A stretch of 64,000 nucleotides of DNA, from assembly GCF_040712315.1 (NCBI RefSeq), contig NC_134018.1, positions 744,001-808,000 of the forward strand, written 5' to 3'. The notes under the pieces were generated by a model that was not told where the DNA came from, searched no databases, and saw only the letters and a program-made list of their open reading frames with translations. The DNA comes from Castanea sativa (Eukaryota > Streptophyta > Magnoliopsida > Fagales > Fagaceae). Positions 45,701-58,040 of this stretch are shown here, piece after piece (the first letter of the stretch is position 1; each line of letters starts with the position of its first letter). Both the position numbers and the translations under genes were made by a program.

Positions 45701-48700
45701 TCAGTCTCCCCTCCCTCCAGTATGAATCTCATAGAAAGAGGTTTCTTACTCTTTTGGAAACGCAAAAATATAATCAAAATGTTACTGTCTACTTAATTTC
45801 TAATTTTAAAATCTGATTCTATTTTATTTATTTATCTGCTGTAATCATTGAGATGTTATAATTCTAGATATTGATTTATGGTTAAAAGAATACGCCAACT
45901 TGCTCATCAGTAGGCCATTGGTGTAGCCCTCCAATGGCCATGATAAGTTACTACTTCCTTGCATTCGTTAAGGTTTGACATAGGCCCAAGTTAGGCCATT
46001 ACGCTGAAGCACATTTTTTTTTTTATAATATTTTTTAGCATTACTTGTTTAGTTAATTTTTTTTACCCTCTGATTGAAATGCTCAGGCGTTCTATTTGGT
46101 AGAGAATATCCGACCAAAGTTTGAGAGGACCAGTGTGGTGGGGCCTTTTGTGTTTTTGGGCTTGATTTCTCTTGTTGTATCACGGCCCGTGATTCTGAGG
46201 TAGGAGAGTTAAAACTGGTCTAAGTGAAACATACCTTAGGCTACCTTGTATACAAGTTGGGCCATTCTGGTATAGATGCACCTTGGCAGGAGTCTTAAAT
46301 GTACAATGTGCTCACGACATGAATAACACAACAGAGCATAACAAGATCGTGGCAGAGTAATACAATCACGAATAACAAGATTACAGTAAACAATTCAATA
46401 ATAAGATAACAAGTTAATCATTCATCAACCAAAAAGCAAAACTCGTTTGCCAAAAAAAAGAGCTTAGCTTTTCATCAAATACAAGTCCAAAAAGGGAGCC
46501 GATCTCCAATGTGGGTAACCTCAAAGAAGGTTCTTGCCATAGAGATTACACACTTTGAAAAAAGGACCTCGATGGCTTAAACTCTAATACTTGAATTCTT
46601 AGAGAATGGGTCTGTCAAGAGGGAGAGAAATGGGTAGACTATTGATGCTTGCCTCTATTTCTATCACTCATGTTTTTCTTGGATTTCTGTGTCTTTCATT
46701 TTTTTTTGCTTTCTTTCTTCCTTCCTTGTCTACCTCTATTTATTGCCGTGGTTCCCCATTTTTTTTCACTGTTCACAACTATGGCCTTTTATACTGCCTG
46801 CCATGACAAGATTTACCATTTTTACCCCTTAACCGCTTTTGGTTTGTTGTGGGTGTCCTTTCAAGATTGCCCACTGGCCTGTCGGCTACCTTGCCACTAC
46901 CATTAATTACACTGTGTTGGCTGCACCACGCGTCATTCCCAGACAAAAGTGGTTTGTCTTGTCTCTTACCTTTCTTTGTTTTCATTACTCTCATTTGAAT
47001 AAGGGTTAAACCTCTCCCCCACCTACCTCTATGGCATGCATCTAGTGGTTCCAGTTCATATTTACTTCTTTCGGGTGAGATGTCATCCCAATAGGACATT
47101 TCTCTCCAAAGAAGTTTGAGCGGGAACCTCAAAATAGGCTCTTCCTTTTCCCCACCGCTAGACCACACCCTTGACCCGTGGCCCATCTCCCATGTATTAG
47201 CTGGGTACAAGTAGGTGGTGCCTGCCTGGTTCTTGTGTGTATGGTCCATTTCCGTCTGAATCCATTACTATTCTAGCCTTCACGCCTTTGCCATTGTCTC
47301 CCCGTTTATATGATTCTGTTGTACATTTTGGTAGGTGTCTAACTCTTGCGGCATGAAAGATACTGCACTGCTCCTGCTATATCATTACCTTTCTTTTATT
47401 TCCTTGTTTCTCATGGGCTTATAGGCTGAGGCTCTTGCTAGTCCACTTTCTATATCCTTTCCTCTTTTGGGCTTCACTAGCCAACATTCTTGCTATGCCA
47501 GCTCACTTTCTACATTCTCAACTCTTTTGGGCTCTATTGGACCACATTCCTGCTGTGCCAGCCCATTTCATTCCTCGGGCTTCCTCGGCTCATTTATTTC
47601 TTTTTTACCTCTTTTACTCCTATGAGTTTTTGCTAAATCCTTTGGGCTTCTTAGGCCCAACTACACATCCTTACCTCTTATTACCTTTCGGGCTTATTGG
47701 CCTTTAAGCCAGCCTTATGAATTTACTAACTCATTTCTTGGGCTTCTTTGGCCCATTTACTTCTTCTTTACCTCTTATTATTCCCATGGGTTTACTATTT
47801 CATTCCTTGGGCTTTCTCGGCCCATTTGCTTCCTCTTTACTACTTATTATTTTTGTGAGCTTGTTGACCAATATTCTTGCCATTCTGGCTTGCTGGGCTT
47901 TGCTTTACTATTTTCTCTTCCCATTTTTTTTTCTTCATATTGTTGGGCATTTTTTGCCATTGGGCCTTTTGTCAAAGTGGACACCAACAACCAGTAAATT
48001 AGACTTTTGTTATTTATTTTTAGCAAAAATACCAATTTGTTCCATACATTTTGGTAATAGTCAATTTGGTCTCTATTATTTTAAACTTGCAGTCAATTTA
48101 ATTCTTACTATAAATGAACTAGGGACATGAATTAATGGTAATGACCAAATTGACTACAGTTCTAGGATTGGCTCTTTAGTTTCAAACCGTTCTGATTAAA
48201 CTGCTTAAGGGCTTAGGGAAAAATGGTTCAAATAGTGTGGTTAGCGGCATATTATAATTGTCTCTAAAAAAAAAGGATTGGTGATAATTAGGTTAAGATT
48301 TTCTCTCTTTGTAGCACACAAAAATAACTCTCTAAAATATCTTCTGAGTAGATCACCTTTTACATGCTTGCATTTAGGGAACGAAAAACCAAGACAACAT
48401 TGACTTAGTCAAAACACGTTATATTTAGCTTTCCTGTTTTTTATCAATCAAGAATTTGCTTTTGATCGAATGAGCTGTGATTAAAATTTAAAAGGTCGTT
48501 GAAGACTCTTGTTTGATCAATTGAGCATTAGGGCAGTCAAAAATTTTAAAATCGCCTTCTTTGACATATATCTTGAACAATACAACTTGAACTTCGATAA
48601 CACATTACACACTCAATTGAAATCTTGACCTTCCACTTTATCACCAAAATTAGTGTGCCTTTTATTGCTTTTACTATTATTTTTTTAGAATTGGTGATTG

Positions 48701-49560
48701 AGTATTGGGTCGAATTACTTATTGGAATACACATAAATTATTCAATTAATACCAACTATTGCACTGCATAAATAATTTGGGGTCTAAGATTTTCGTAAAA
48801 TGTTTTCCATGGTTTATATAAAATAAGTCAAAATGGTGAAAATAATTTTCTATGAGAAGTGGGAGTAGTTTTCTACAATTTCCTTATGGCCTCCCCCATT
48901 CATTTCTTCTTGCTCCTAAAACCATCACCATCACCACTACCACCTTCACTACCTTCACCACGACCATCGCTAATTCTATCACCGCCACCACTACTATCTT
49001 TGAGGGTGCTATTATTAGTACTCTCACCTAAACTAGCATTGCGTCTATATGAAATATTAATGATTTTTAAGCGTATTAAATGATGTATATAAAACGTTTT
49101 CAAGGTCGTATTCAGATTCGCTACAATAAACATCAAAACTAGTCACTCTTTTTGGAATTTTTTTTTCAAGGAAAATGTTTTTCACCGAAACAAAGAAACA
49201 AAAGAAAGCATTTGAGAATATATAATTATCATATCTTGTCAATAGAAATACAAAAATTAATTTGAAATTACAAGGGAAAATGGAATTGGATTGGAGACCT
49301 CCAGCGTTTCACCTCCCCTAGTGTGGATTGTATCATTTGTATGCATCGTGTTCTTAAGCAAATAACTTCATCAATTATAACATAATGTAGATTTTCTCTT
49401 TATTAATTTAGGAATCTATTTTCTTAACACTGAACTCCCCTCCATGAAACTCCCACCTTCTCTCATTCAATTAATCTATTTCACATTAATTAAAAAGAAA
49501 ATCATAATTATTATATTGATAAAAATATTTCATTTATTCATTTAATATGAAATTGCTCCA
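45701..49560. other. gene-free repeat-derived region
   Basis: No gene. 47446-47880 has irregular recurrences of TTGGGCTTC...GGCCCATTT and TTCTTTACCTCTTATTA. 47998-48165 looks like one end of the 52626-53224 MITE family (ATTTTGGTAATAGTCAATTTGG). 48920-49000 is a low-complexity ACC/CAC-rich stretch. The longer ORFs here look like chance ORFs in pyrimidine-rich DNA. Confidence 0.5.
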
Positions 49561-49565
49561 ACACA

Positions 49566-51303
49566 CTAATTCACCAAATATGGATCTTCATTAATTCTCT
49601 TGTAGTTCTCGACTTCTTGCATTGCCTTGTAGATGAAATCTATGCCTTCATTGTAGCATGATTGAGATGCACTAAATCCTCCATCTGCGAAGGATACTGG
49701 ATAGTTACTCTGGATGTAGGTATTGTCCATTACAAAGGGTTCAGTCCAAAAGTCACTAAATGATTGCTCAAGCGTTTCCAATGTAGTGAGACTATCTTCT
49801 GCAGTCCAATTTATGCCAGATAAAGGTGCATTATCAAAGCTCAAGTATGAGAATTCACTAGAAGATGTTTCTAGGGGTAATTTGGAGCTCTCCTGAACTT
49901 GGTAAGAGGGAGAACTGCTTACAGAACTGTCAGTTTTTGTTTTCCTCGCTCTATCAGTGTCTTGTTGGTAAGCTTCATTGGACAATGTTTTCATCTTCGA
50001 TGTAGTAGGATTTTTCTTGGTGCACTTCTTCAGGTGGGCATGCCAATAGTTTTTTATATCATTATCTGTTCTCCCTGGCAAGCTTGTCGCAATCATAGAC
50101 CATCTACAAAGAAAAATACATAGGGTTTATATAGAGGTTTTTTTGTGTGTCTTCTTTTCGATGAACGAGAAGATTGTATTGCAACAAATGTCTAGAGTAC
50201 AAAGTTCAAGTAACAGCACCTATTAGCAGAACTGGAACACCAGTATATACACCAAATCTAACTCAATTTCAAAAGTTTATATGCAGTTACATTACTATAT
50301 ATTTATATTCACATATTTTAGCTCATTGAAAAATTCATTTTGAATCATTTAAAATAAAAACTGACTAATTATGGTGATATCTTGGTTACTTACAGACGCA
50401 TTTAATGCAGACATAAGATGCTTATGAGTATTCACCATGCCAACATGTTTACGCTGAATTCTTCAAAATGACTGGCATGTGTGAAGTAGGTTATGCTCAT
50501 AAATATTTGTTATCAAGTATGAAAACATGCAAACAAGAAAAAGCGCATGGAAAGAAGGGGAGATTTTGTAAATAAAGTTATGTTCATCCAAATTCTTGTT
50601 GAAGAATTTCGAAGTTTTAAGTCCGTACTTATTGCCTAGTTCTTCATGCAATTTGATGATCAAAATCTCTTCTTCTTCTGTGTAGTTTCCTCGTTTTAAA
50701 TTTGGCTGGAGGTAGTTCATCCATCGCAGTCTGCAACTCTTCCCACACCTTGATAAACCTGTAATCAATGTATAACAAAAAAGGTTGATTAACAAGAAGT
50801 AATGAAATGCCACAGGATTCCAATTTTTTATTTTATATTTGGATTTTCCCAGGAAAGAAAAGTATGACCGAAAATGGAAGACAATCATGATAGTCAATAA
50901 AGGCAAATCATGCATAAAAATGAACAATAAAAGTAAAGCAAAGGTTGTCATAAAAATTAGAACTAAAAGTGCTTAAACAATGTTTTCATTTTTTAGTGTA
51001 ATTTGAGAGAAGCCGAGGAGTTAGACAGCCTTTATTATCTAGACATTTCATGAGGCAGTTAACATGGTTAACCACTAATGATACATTTCTCTTTTTCCTA
51101 TATATAAAAATAAAATGCAAATGTCCTTCTTGGATTGATTTCTATCAGCTTCAAAGAGTTTCTTAATTACCTGCAAATTTTGGAAGTTCCCGCCAGTTCC
51201 CGGGGCCAAATCTCTGAATATAAGACCTTAGTTTATTATCTTCTTCTACACTCCATGCACCTTTCTTTAGTCCATTTTTATCATAGAAGGGAGCTCTCAC
51301 CAT
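49566..51303 (-). CDS. R2R3-MYB transcription factor, MYB13/14/15-like
   Basis: Exons (minus strand): 51303-51171, 50758-50629, 50103-49566, total 801 nt, 266 residues plus TAA. R2: [20 protein letters not shown] through [11 protein letters not shown] and [21 protein letters not shown]3: [20 protein letters not shown], then [23 protein letters not shown]. Intron positions are canonical for R2R3-MYBs. The C-terminal region is Ser/Thr-rich and has [14 protein letters not shown], reminiscent of the FW-containing motif of subgroup 2 (stress and phenylpropanoid regulators). The N-terminus lacks the usual GRxPCC(E/D)K signature (VRAPFYDK instead), as in a side lineage of MYB14/15-like genes. Target genes are unknown; the subgroup assignment is tentative. 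Confidence 0.9.
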
Positions 51304-51354
51304 CTCTCTCTAATTAAAAATTTAGGTCAAGTGATTCCCTAGCTCTAAGTAGCA

Positions 51355-51362
51355 TATTTATA
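51355..51362 (-). promoter_or_regulatory. putative TATA box of the second MYB
   Basis: TATAAATA on the minus strand, 52 bp before the start codon at 51303, implying a leader of about 20-25 nt. Position and consensus only. Confidence 0.45.
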
Positions 51363-51454
51363 CAAAAAATTTGAGTTGAAAAATGTTCAATAATTACAGC
51401 CTTGAAGTGGACCTATCATATGTTTGGTCAAGATAATAATATAAAAAAAAAAGC

Positions 51455-51515
51455 CCTTTTCTTTTGATTAAGCTTTATCAAAAGAAAAGGACTTTTGATA
51501 AAGCTTTATCAAAAG
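51455..51515. repeat. paired palindromes upstream of the MYB gene
   Basis: 51455-51490 is a 36-nt palindrome with one mismatched pair. 51492-51515 is a perfect 24-nt palindrome centred on AAGCTT. They share the same core in direct repetition (31-bp period) and are bracketed by AAGCCCTTTTC at both sides (51452 and 51513). The whole block could fold as two hairpins or one long cruciform. It is about 150 bp upstream of the MYB coding start. Confidence 0.9.
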
Positions 51516-51529
51516 CCCTTTTCCTTGCA

Positions 51530-52616
51530 ACTTCATTTTGGGCGCCTACTTTAAGCAATGATTCTGTGAGTGAAACACTCTTTAGAATGTGCTACATGCT
51601 GCAGCATAAGCTGTGTTCGATTGTATAGAGGCCACTTCTTTTATGTAGCCGTAAATTATATTTGAAGATTATCAATTAGCATCAATATAAGCATTGGATC
51701 TTAAGAGCACTCGTATCAGTGCTTGTATAATAGAAAAAAGTACTACATTTTAATCAATCAAGTCTAAAATTCATATACATCATGCCATGGAGAGTTGTGT
51801 AAAAATACTTAGTTGCTAAAGTAAATGCGTAAATTTATTCTGATACTATTTATTTTGCATTTAGCTTTTTAATTATTTCTTTATGTATTTTGAGGATAAA
51901 AAAAAGAGGGTTGATGTTGGTTGTTGTGTGTGAAGAAAGATAAATAATTTTTTTTTAAATCAAGAAAATTGACTTTTTAATGAAATGTAGTGTAAAATAA
52001 ATAATCTGATAAGGTGTTTTAAAAGTGAATATGTAAATTAGAAAGAATAAATTCTTGTATTAAAATAGACGTGAATTTTTGCATGAGCTGAATATGGTAA
52101 AAAGAGAGAGCTAAATACTCCAAAAAACAACAGGCACCAAGGTCAATTGCAACAATTCATGGGTCCCACTGCACTTTTTGGTACTATTCATGAGTCCTAC
52201 TGAACTATTTTAGCTAACTTTTACCTTTATATACAATAATTTCAGCAAAATAAATAGATCCCAAACAGACCATAAGTCAAACAACAAATAATTATCAAAT
52301 AATTCAACAGAAAGCTCAATTTAAAAAAATAAAACCTCTATTTGGCTCATAGTCATAGTAAGTATCATCCGTTGCTCGCTCTCCCTCTCTCCTTTTTCTA
52401 TAATCATTTCAGATTATCTCTCATTTTATTTCTCTTATCTCAGCATTCTCAGTTCTCAATTTTTCTCTCATCAGTCTCTTTTTGACTTTTCATTTAATTA
52501 GTAGAAAAAAATTGTAAAATTTCATATATTTGCTTCTTGTTGTTGTGATGTTGATATATTTAAGTTCTTTAAAAATTTCTTAGAGCTACTGCTGCTTTGA
52601 CATATGCCCTGTTGCA
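51530..52616. other. MYB upstream intergenic sequence
   Basis: No gene. 51588-51720 (CTACATGCTGCAGCATAAGC...GAGGCCACTTC) recurs at about 55600-55730, so it is part of a dispersed repeat. The rest is AT-rich. Confidence 0.5.
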
Positions 52617-52625
52617 TTATAAATA

Positions 52626-53224
52626 GGCAAAAATACTATTTATTTGGTCCCTACATTTTAGTAGCAATCAATTTGGTCTCTATAATTTTTGACTTGCAAT
52701 CTATTTGATCCTTAACGTTAACTTACTAACAAAAAATGCCAATATGGCAAATGATGTGTACTATGACACACTTGGCCCAACCAAAATTAGCCATAACAAT
52801 TAAAAATCTATGTCAGATCCACGTTATCAAATTTAACATAACCATCCATTCTTTTTCATATGTTCTTCATCACCCCAAAATTGAATAACGGATGAAAAAG
52901 AATGGATGGTTTTGGGTTGGATTGGATGAGTAACGGAGATACAACTAGATCTGTTAATTTTTCTAACGTGGATGTGACTTGAATTTTTAATTGATGTGGG
53001 CCATGTGGCTGATTTTTATTGGACCAAACCTATCATATTATAGGCCACATAAGCTTCTTAGTTCACATTGTTTGCCACATTGGTGTTTTTCGTTAGTGAG
53101 TTAATGGTAGAGACCAAATTGTTTGCAAGTTGAAAATAATAATGATCAAATTGCCTGTTATTAAAATGTAGGGACCGAATTTACTGTAACCACAAAATAT
53201 AGGGACCAAAATAATATCTTCACC
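52626..53224. mobile_element. 599-bp MULE-like MITE
   Basis: Long imperfect inverted ends of at least 80 bp: GGCAAAAATACTATTTATTT / GGTGAAGATATTATTTTGG, both followed by GGTCCCTA(C/T)ATTTT and a shared CAATTTGGTC(T/A) block. Flanks TTATAAATA (52617-52625) and TTATAATAA (53225-53233) agree at 7 of 9 bases, as for a decayed 9-bp Mutator-type duplication. No ORF, so non-autonomous. Confidence 0.82.
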
Positions 53225-54288
53225 TTATAATAATTATCTTCTTGAATTATTAGTCATATATATATTAATTAGCAAAATTCAGAGAAAATTCAATTAAATT
53301 TTAGAATTGAGATCCAATTTGGGTCGTGTCCAATTTTGAGAAAATGCAATTAGATTTTAGAATTGAGATCCAATTTGGGTCATGTGTCCAATTTTAACTT
53401 TATAAATTTTTGTGCCAATGAGTTATTGGTTCAAAAGCCTAAGAGACTATCCATTTTTTTTTGAGACAGGAGACCATCCATTTTCAATTATACATATTGT
53501 TGGCCCGTACTCAACGATAGTCAGCTAGACCATGACTTTCATTTGCTCCTTTTTTGAATTTTTCCAAATGTTTCGCTATAGTAAAAATTCATGGAGTTGA
53601 ATACACTCTTAATTTTATTTCTTCTCATTTTTCCATGTGTCTTTCTTCTTTTGAAAATTGAAACACATAATATGAATATATAATAGCCCCCATCTGAAGG
53701 AGAATCACGCAGAGCCAATGATTAAGGTTGGTCATTTAGATCATGTGATGATTTTGTTAGAACAATATTTGACTATGTTCTGTGAAAAAAAAGGAAAAAA
53801 AAAAAGTTTTGTAAACTGAAAAAATTCATTATTTTAGAACTCAATAATTGATCATTGTTTTTTTTTAGTTTGTGAATGATTCTAATTTTCAAAACACGCA
53901 TGCTATGTGAGAAATGTTTCAAAAAGCATGCTATCGATTAAGATGATCCTCTCCATTTATGAACAATGAGATGTCAGTGTCACCTCTTCTAGACGACTAC
54001 TTGAAAGATCTCATTCATGTGATATTTTTAAGACGATTCCTCATTTTTTGAAGGGACTCTTGAGATAGTTACCCTTTCAACGACAAAGCCAAGTGGTGAC
54101 CCATCTCCATACTTTGACCACCCACCTCAAGAAAGCCCAAGACAGCCCTTTATGGTCCCTTTGGATGGACGAGCCCAAGCATGATTAATGAATACTATTG
54201 AGATTCCAATCATTACATTAACACCTCCCCCTCACATCTCATTATCAGAGAATTAAATCCCCCAAAACAAACCCATAATCTATATATA

Positions 54289-54338
<50 letters not shown>

Positions 54339-57300
54339 CCAAAGTTAAGAGAAAATCTAATTAGATTCTAAATTGGATTTCAATTGGAATTCAATTTTCG
54401 TCACATATCCATCCAAGTTTTTAATTTTTTGACAAATGAATTATTAGGTGCAAAAAAGAAATGTTAGTGTTTATTACATATTTTAGAAATGCATAGTTAA
54501 AAAAACTGTTAGCTAATATCATGTATTATTTAAATTTTTTCTAAAAGAAAATTTATAATTTGAATTATATAATTATAATTAAATATTTTTAATTGTATCT
54601 GTACACATACACAAAAGGCTACACACAAGTTAAAATGAAAGTTAAAATAAGCTCCTATTCATTCTAGCCCTGACGTAGGAAACATAGTTTAAGCCACACA
54701 TTTGAAGATTTTCAATTGACAACAATGCAAGAATCACTTTTGAAAAAGAAAAAATAAAAGGAAAGAAGGATCACTATTCTATATGTAGTAGCTACTCAGG
54801 GGAACATACATACAGGTCCGGTGAGAAAAGTAAAAAATATTGTATTGAATTCATGACATGGTCAGATGTGATGATGAATATCAGAATATGAGACGAATTT
54901 CAGGCACTACAAAATCCAAATTATTCTCTCCTGCAAGCTAGAATTGATGAGAGAATTAGTTATTAGTCAATTCACTTTTGAATTGAGCAGAACCATAAAA
55001 GAATTTCGCAACCCTAGATAACTTGAAAAATGGTCAGCCATACATTTTTATCTGCATTTGTGTCAACAATATGTTGCTCACATTTGACAAAACCCTACTA
55101 ACCTTTTATGCCGCATCATGAAATATTGACTAAAAACAAGTTTTTCTTTCTTTTTTTGGGTGAGGATATGGTGTAAAACATAAGTTTTACACCATTTAAT
55201 AAGAAATTACCACATTAGTTTTTTTATTTAAAACTCAATACATCATTTTACATATAATAACATTTCATAAATTTACATGAAGTTGAATTTTCAAATGGGT
55301 ATTTGAATTGATTAAGTATGGTTATGCCTATTCTTTAATATGTAATATAATGATGTGGCATGTTGAGATTTGATAGTAAAACTTTACACCACATCTTTAT
55401 AGAATTTAATCTCGTTTCCATTTCAAATGAGTCTTAGGAAAATGCATCAACTTTGAGGGATATGGGTTGGGAAATAGTAGTTCTGACTTACCGTATATGT
55501 AATTTGGTCACATTTTTTGTGAGCTAAAATATGTAACTTGAATGACTTGGTTAGAGGAGTAGTAATTTTGATATTTTGATTTGAGAAATATTTAGAGTGT
55601 GTTACATGTTGTAACATAAGCTGTGTCCCATTGTATAGAAGCCACTTCTTCCCTATAAAAGTTGTCAAAATTTATAAATTAGCATCAATGTAAGAATTGG
55701 ATCCTTAAGAGTATCAGCATCAAGTTAATCAAACTAGCAATATGGTTAAAAAAATAATAATTGAGTGTACGTTTGGATACTGCTGAATCTCTCAATGTTT
55801 TGTGTCTGGCATTTATGTTCCTTGGGACCCATGGCTACAAAAGCTAAAATGTCACGCCAAGACTAAAAAATAACATCTTTTTTAATTTTCAGCAATAAAC
55901 GGTAATAGTTTGGCGTGCCACATGGGAGATCTTTCCACGTGTCCTGAGGCTTAAAGTCTTTGATTTTGCGTAAATTGTTCCGTATGCCACCCCAGAGATC
56001 TTTCCATGTGTCCAGAGGCTTGAAGTCAAATCTCAAATTAAATAGGGTAGAGCCCGATGTGATTGGTCAGTGAGGTTGAGATCTAAGTTTTGGCAAAGGT
56101 ACTTTTGACGTTAATTGTTCAGGCCCTCAAACGTTAATTTCTTACCGGGCAGAGAATTTTAGGGTAAGGACCACCATGTTGGTGGTCCTCAACGTTGTAT
56201 ATATAAAGACAGAAAAGGAAACCAACTACTTATGAAATATCGTACTAACAAGCACATGCTCATAACATGGTTGGCAGGGGTGTAGTGTAGGGGCCTGCCC
56301 TAGTCTTAGGCCACTTGGCAATCGCCTAGGGCCCTATTAGAGAAAGGCTTTCAAATTTTAGAGTAAAAATTGAAATATATAAATTTTTTAGATATTATTT
56401 TATGAGATATGGAAAAAAAATTTTGTTTTACATTTTTCTTTTGCTTTTAAGGAGTATAGAAAATTGAGTAATGTTAGAGATAATATAATTTTAAATATAT
56501 AGGGCTTACAAGTATGTGTTATTAATTACAAGAAATAATTTAGATAGGAAAATTCTATAAATACTATAAATTTTACTTTAAAACCTTTATACAAATTGAT
56601 GTGATAATTAATATAATTTGTAGACGTTAACAACTTATTAAATGCATTTTTAAATTACTTATTGATACATTTTTATAAGTATCATGTTATAAAATTTATA
56701 ATATTCCTAACATTATTCATTCAAATATTTATTTATTATCTTATTGAAGTGTCATTAATTACATTCATTGCAACAATTTTTGTAAGTTTTTTTAGTAAAA
56801 TTTGTTATAGTTTTAGCATTTCTTCAATATATATTACAAGATAAAAAGAATGACAAAATTTAGCTATAAAATTAATTGTAACCTTAGGCTACAAACTTAC
56901 TTAATATTTTTTTTATTGGATTTGAATTTTGACAAATCCACATTTGGATTATATTTTCTTCTTATTTCTTCCATGCTTGCAAAATTTCAAGGAAATTAAA
57001 GACCAATAACTATGTCATCAATAAATTTTTTAAATTACAAGTTTTTGTAATTTAAAATTATGCACAAAATATAAGCTTATAGATCATATAGTAAATAATA
57101 TCCAATTGACACAAAATTTGAGATGTGTATTAAGAGCGTAAAAACATGCAATTCAATGGTTAGATTTTCAAAATATGTTATAATAATTATTTTATTGAGT
57201 GAATTATTGCTTTAAGTTACAACCAATTTTGTAACTAAATTTTGTCCTAAAAAGAATGCATTTTTGTTATATAAAAATTATGCTATTGAAAACTAGTTAA

Positions 57301-58032
57301 ATATTATTTAATTAATAACAAAAGGTCTCATTAAAACATATCACCTTAGGCCTTGAAGTTCTTTGGGCCGCCCCTATACGTAGCCAACCTGTCAACCCGT
57401 CAAAACTGACCCGACTCAACCCGTTGGTTTTTAGAGCTTGATGGGTTGAGTTGGATACAAAATTATTTTTGATAGTGGGTCGAGTTGGGTTCCAGTCATA
57501 AAATTATAAACCAAACGCGACCTGACCCACCCATATATTTAATATATATTTAAAATATATTATATAATTAATAATTTTTTTAAATAACCAGCTTTTCCTA
57601 TCCTATATAAAAGCCAATTAGTTCACACAAACCTTAGTAAATTACTATTGTTGTTTAGTCATTAGTATTGTTTACCTTTAAGGAGTTACATAGATACTAA
57701 TCTTTGAGTTTTTTTTCATATATTTATATTTATATTTTTTTCTGCTCAATTTAATAATAATAGTAATAAAAAAATTATCCAACCCATGAGTTTAACCCGT
57801 CCCAACTTGACTCATGTGGGTTGGGTTGGAGTTATGACCACCTTAATAAAAATGTTGAATACTCTGACTTAAGATTTACAAAAATTTGAATTCAACAAAA
57901 AATTGAGTAATTAATGTAGAACAGATAGCACATGCCTTCCTAGAGTAGCAGGGGCGCTGGAAGTCACAACTTAAGATCAAGGGGGGGGGGCAGTAGAGGC
58001 CATCAGGGTGACAGTATTGGAATTGCATGAAA
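53225..58032. other. gene-free, repeat-rich interval
   Basis: No coding region recognised. It contains an (AT)n tract (54281-54337) and a stretch at 55430-55580 similar to 37550-37700. A likely hAT-type non-autonomous element (about 56275-57380, ends CAGGGGTGTAG and GGGCCGCCCCTATA) has an interior (56900-57260) resembling 38020-38370. Two imperfect copies of a 60-bp unit (GAGATCTTTCCA(C/T)GTGTCC(T/A)GAGGCTT) are at 55925 and 55986. 57380-57840 is rich in ACCCG/GGGTTGGGTT-type words. Confidence 0.5.
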
Positions 58033-58040
58033 TTTGGCAG

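Noticed and set aside
46606..48130. Several ORFs of 85-156 codons
   Set aside because: Low-complexity pyrimidine-rich sequence gives Phe/Leu/Ser-rich translations; no family, splice logic or conservation signal is visible.
51455..51515. Palindrome pair as a transcription terminator or MITE
   Set aside because: It is upstream of a plant pol II gene, lacks a target duplication and is too short for a MITE, so it is left as an unexplained structure.
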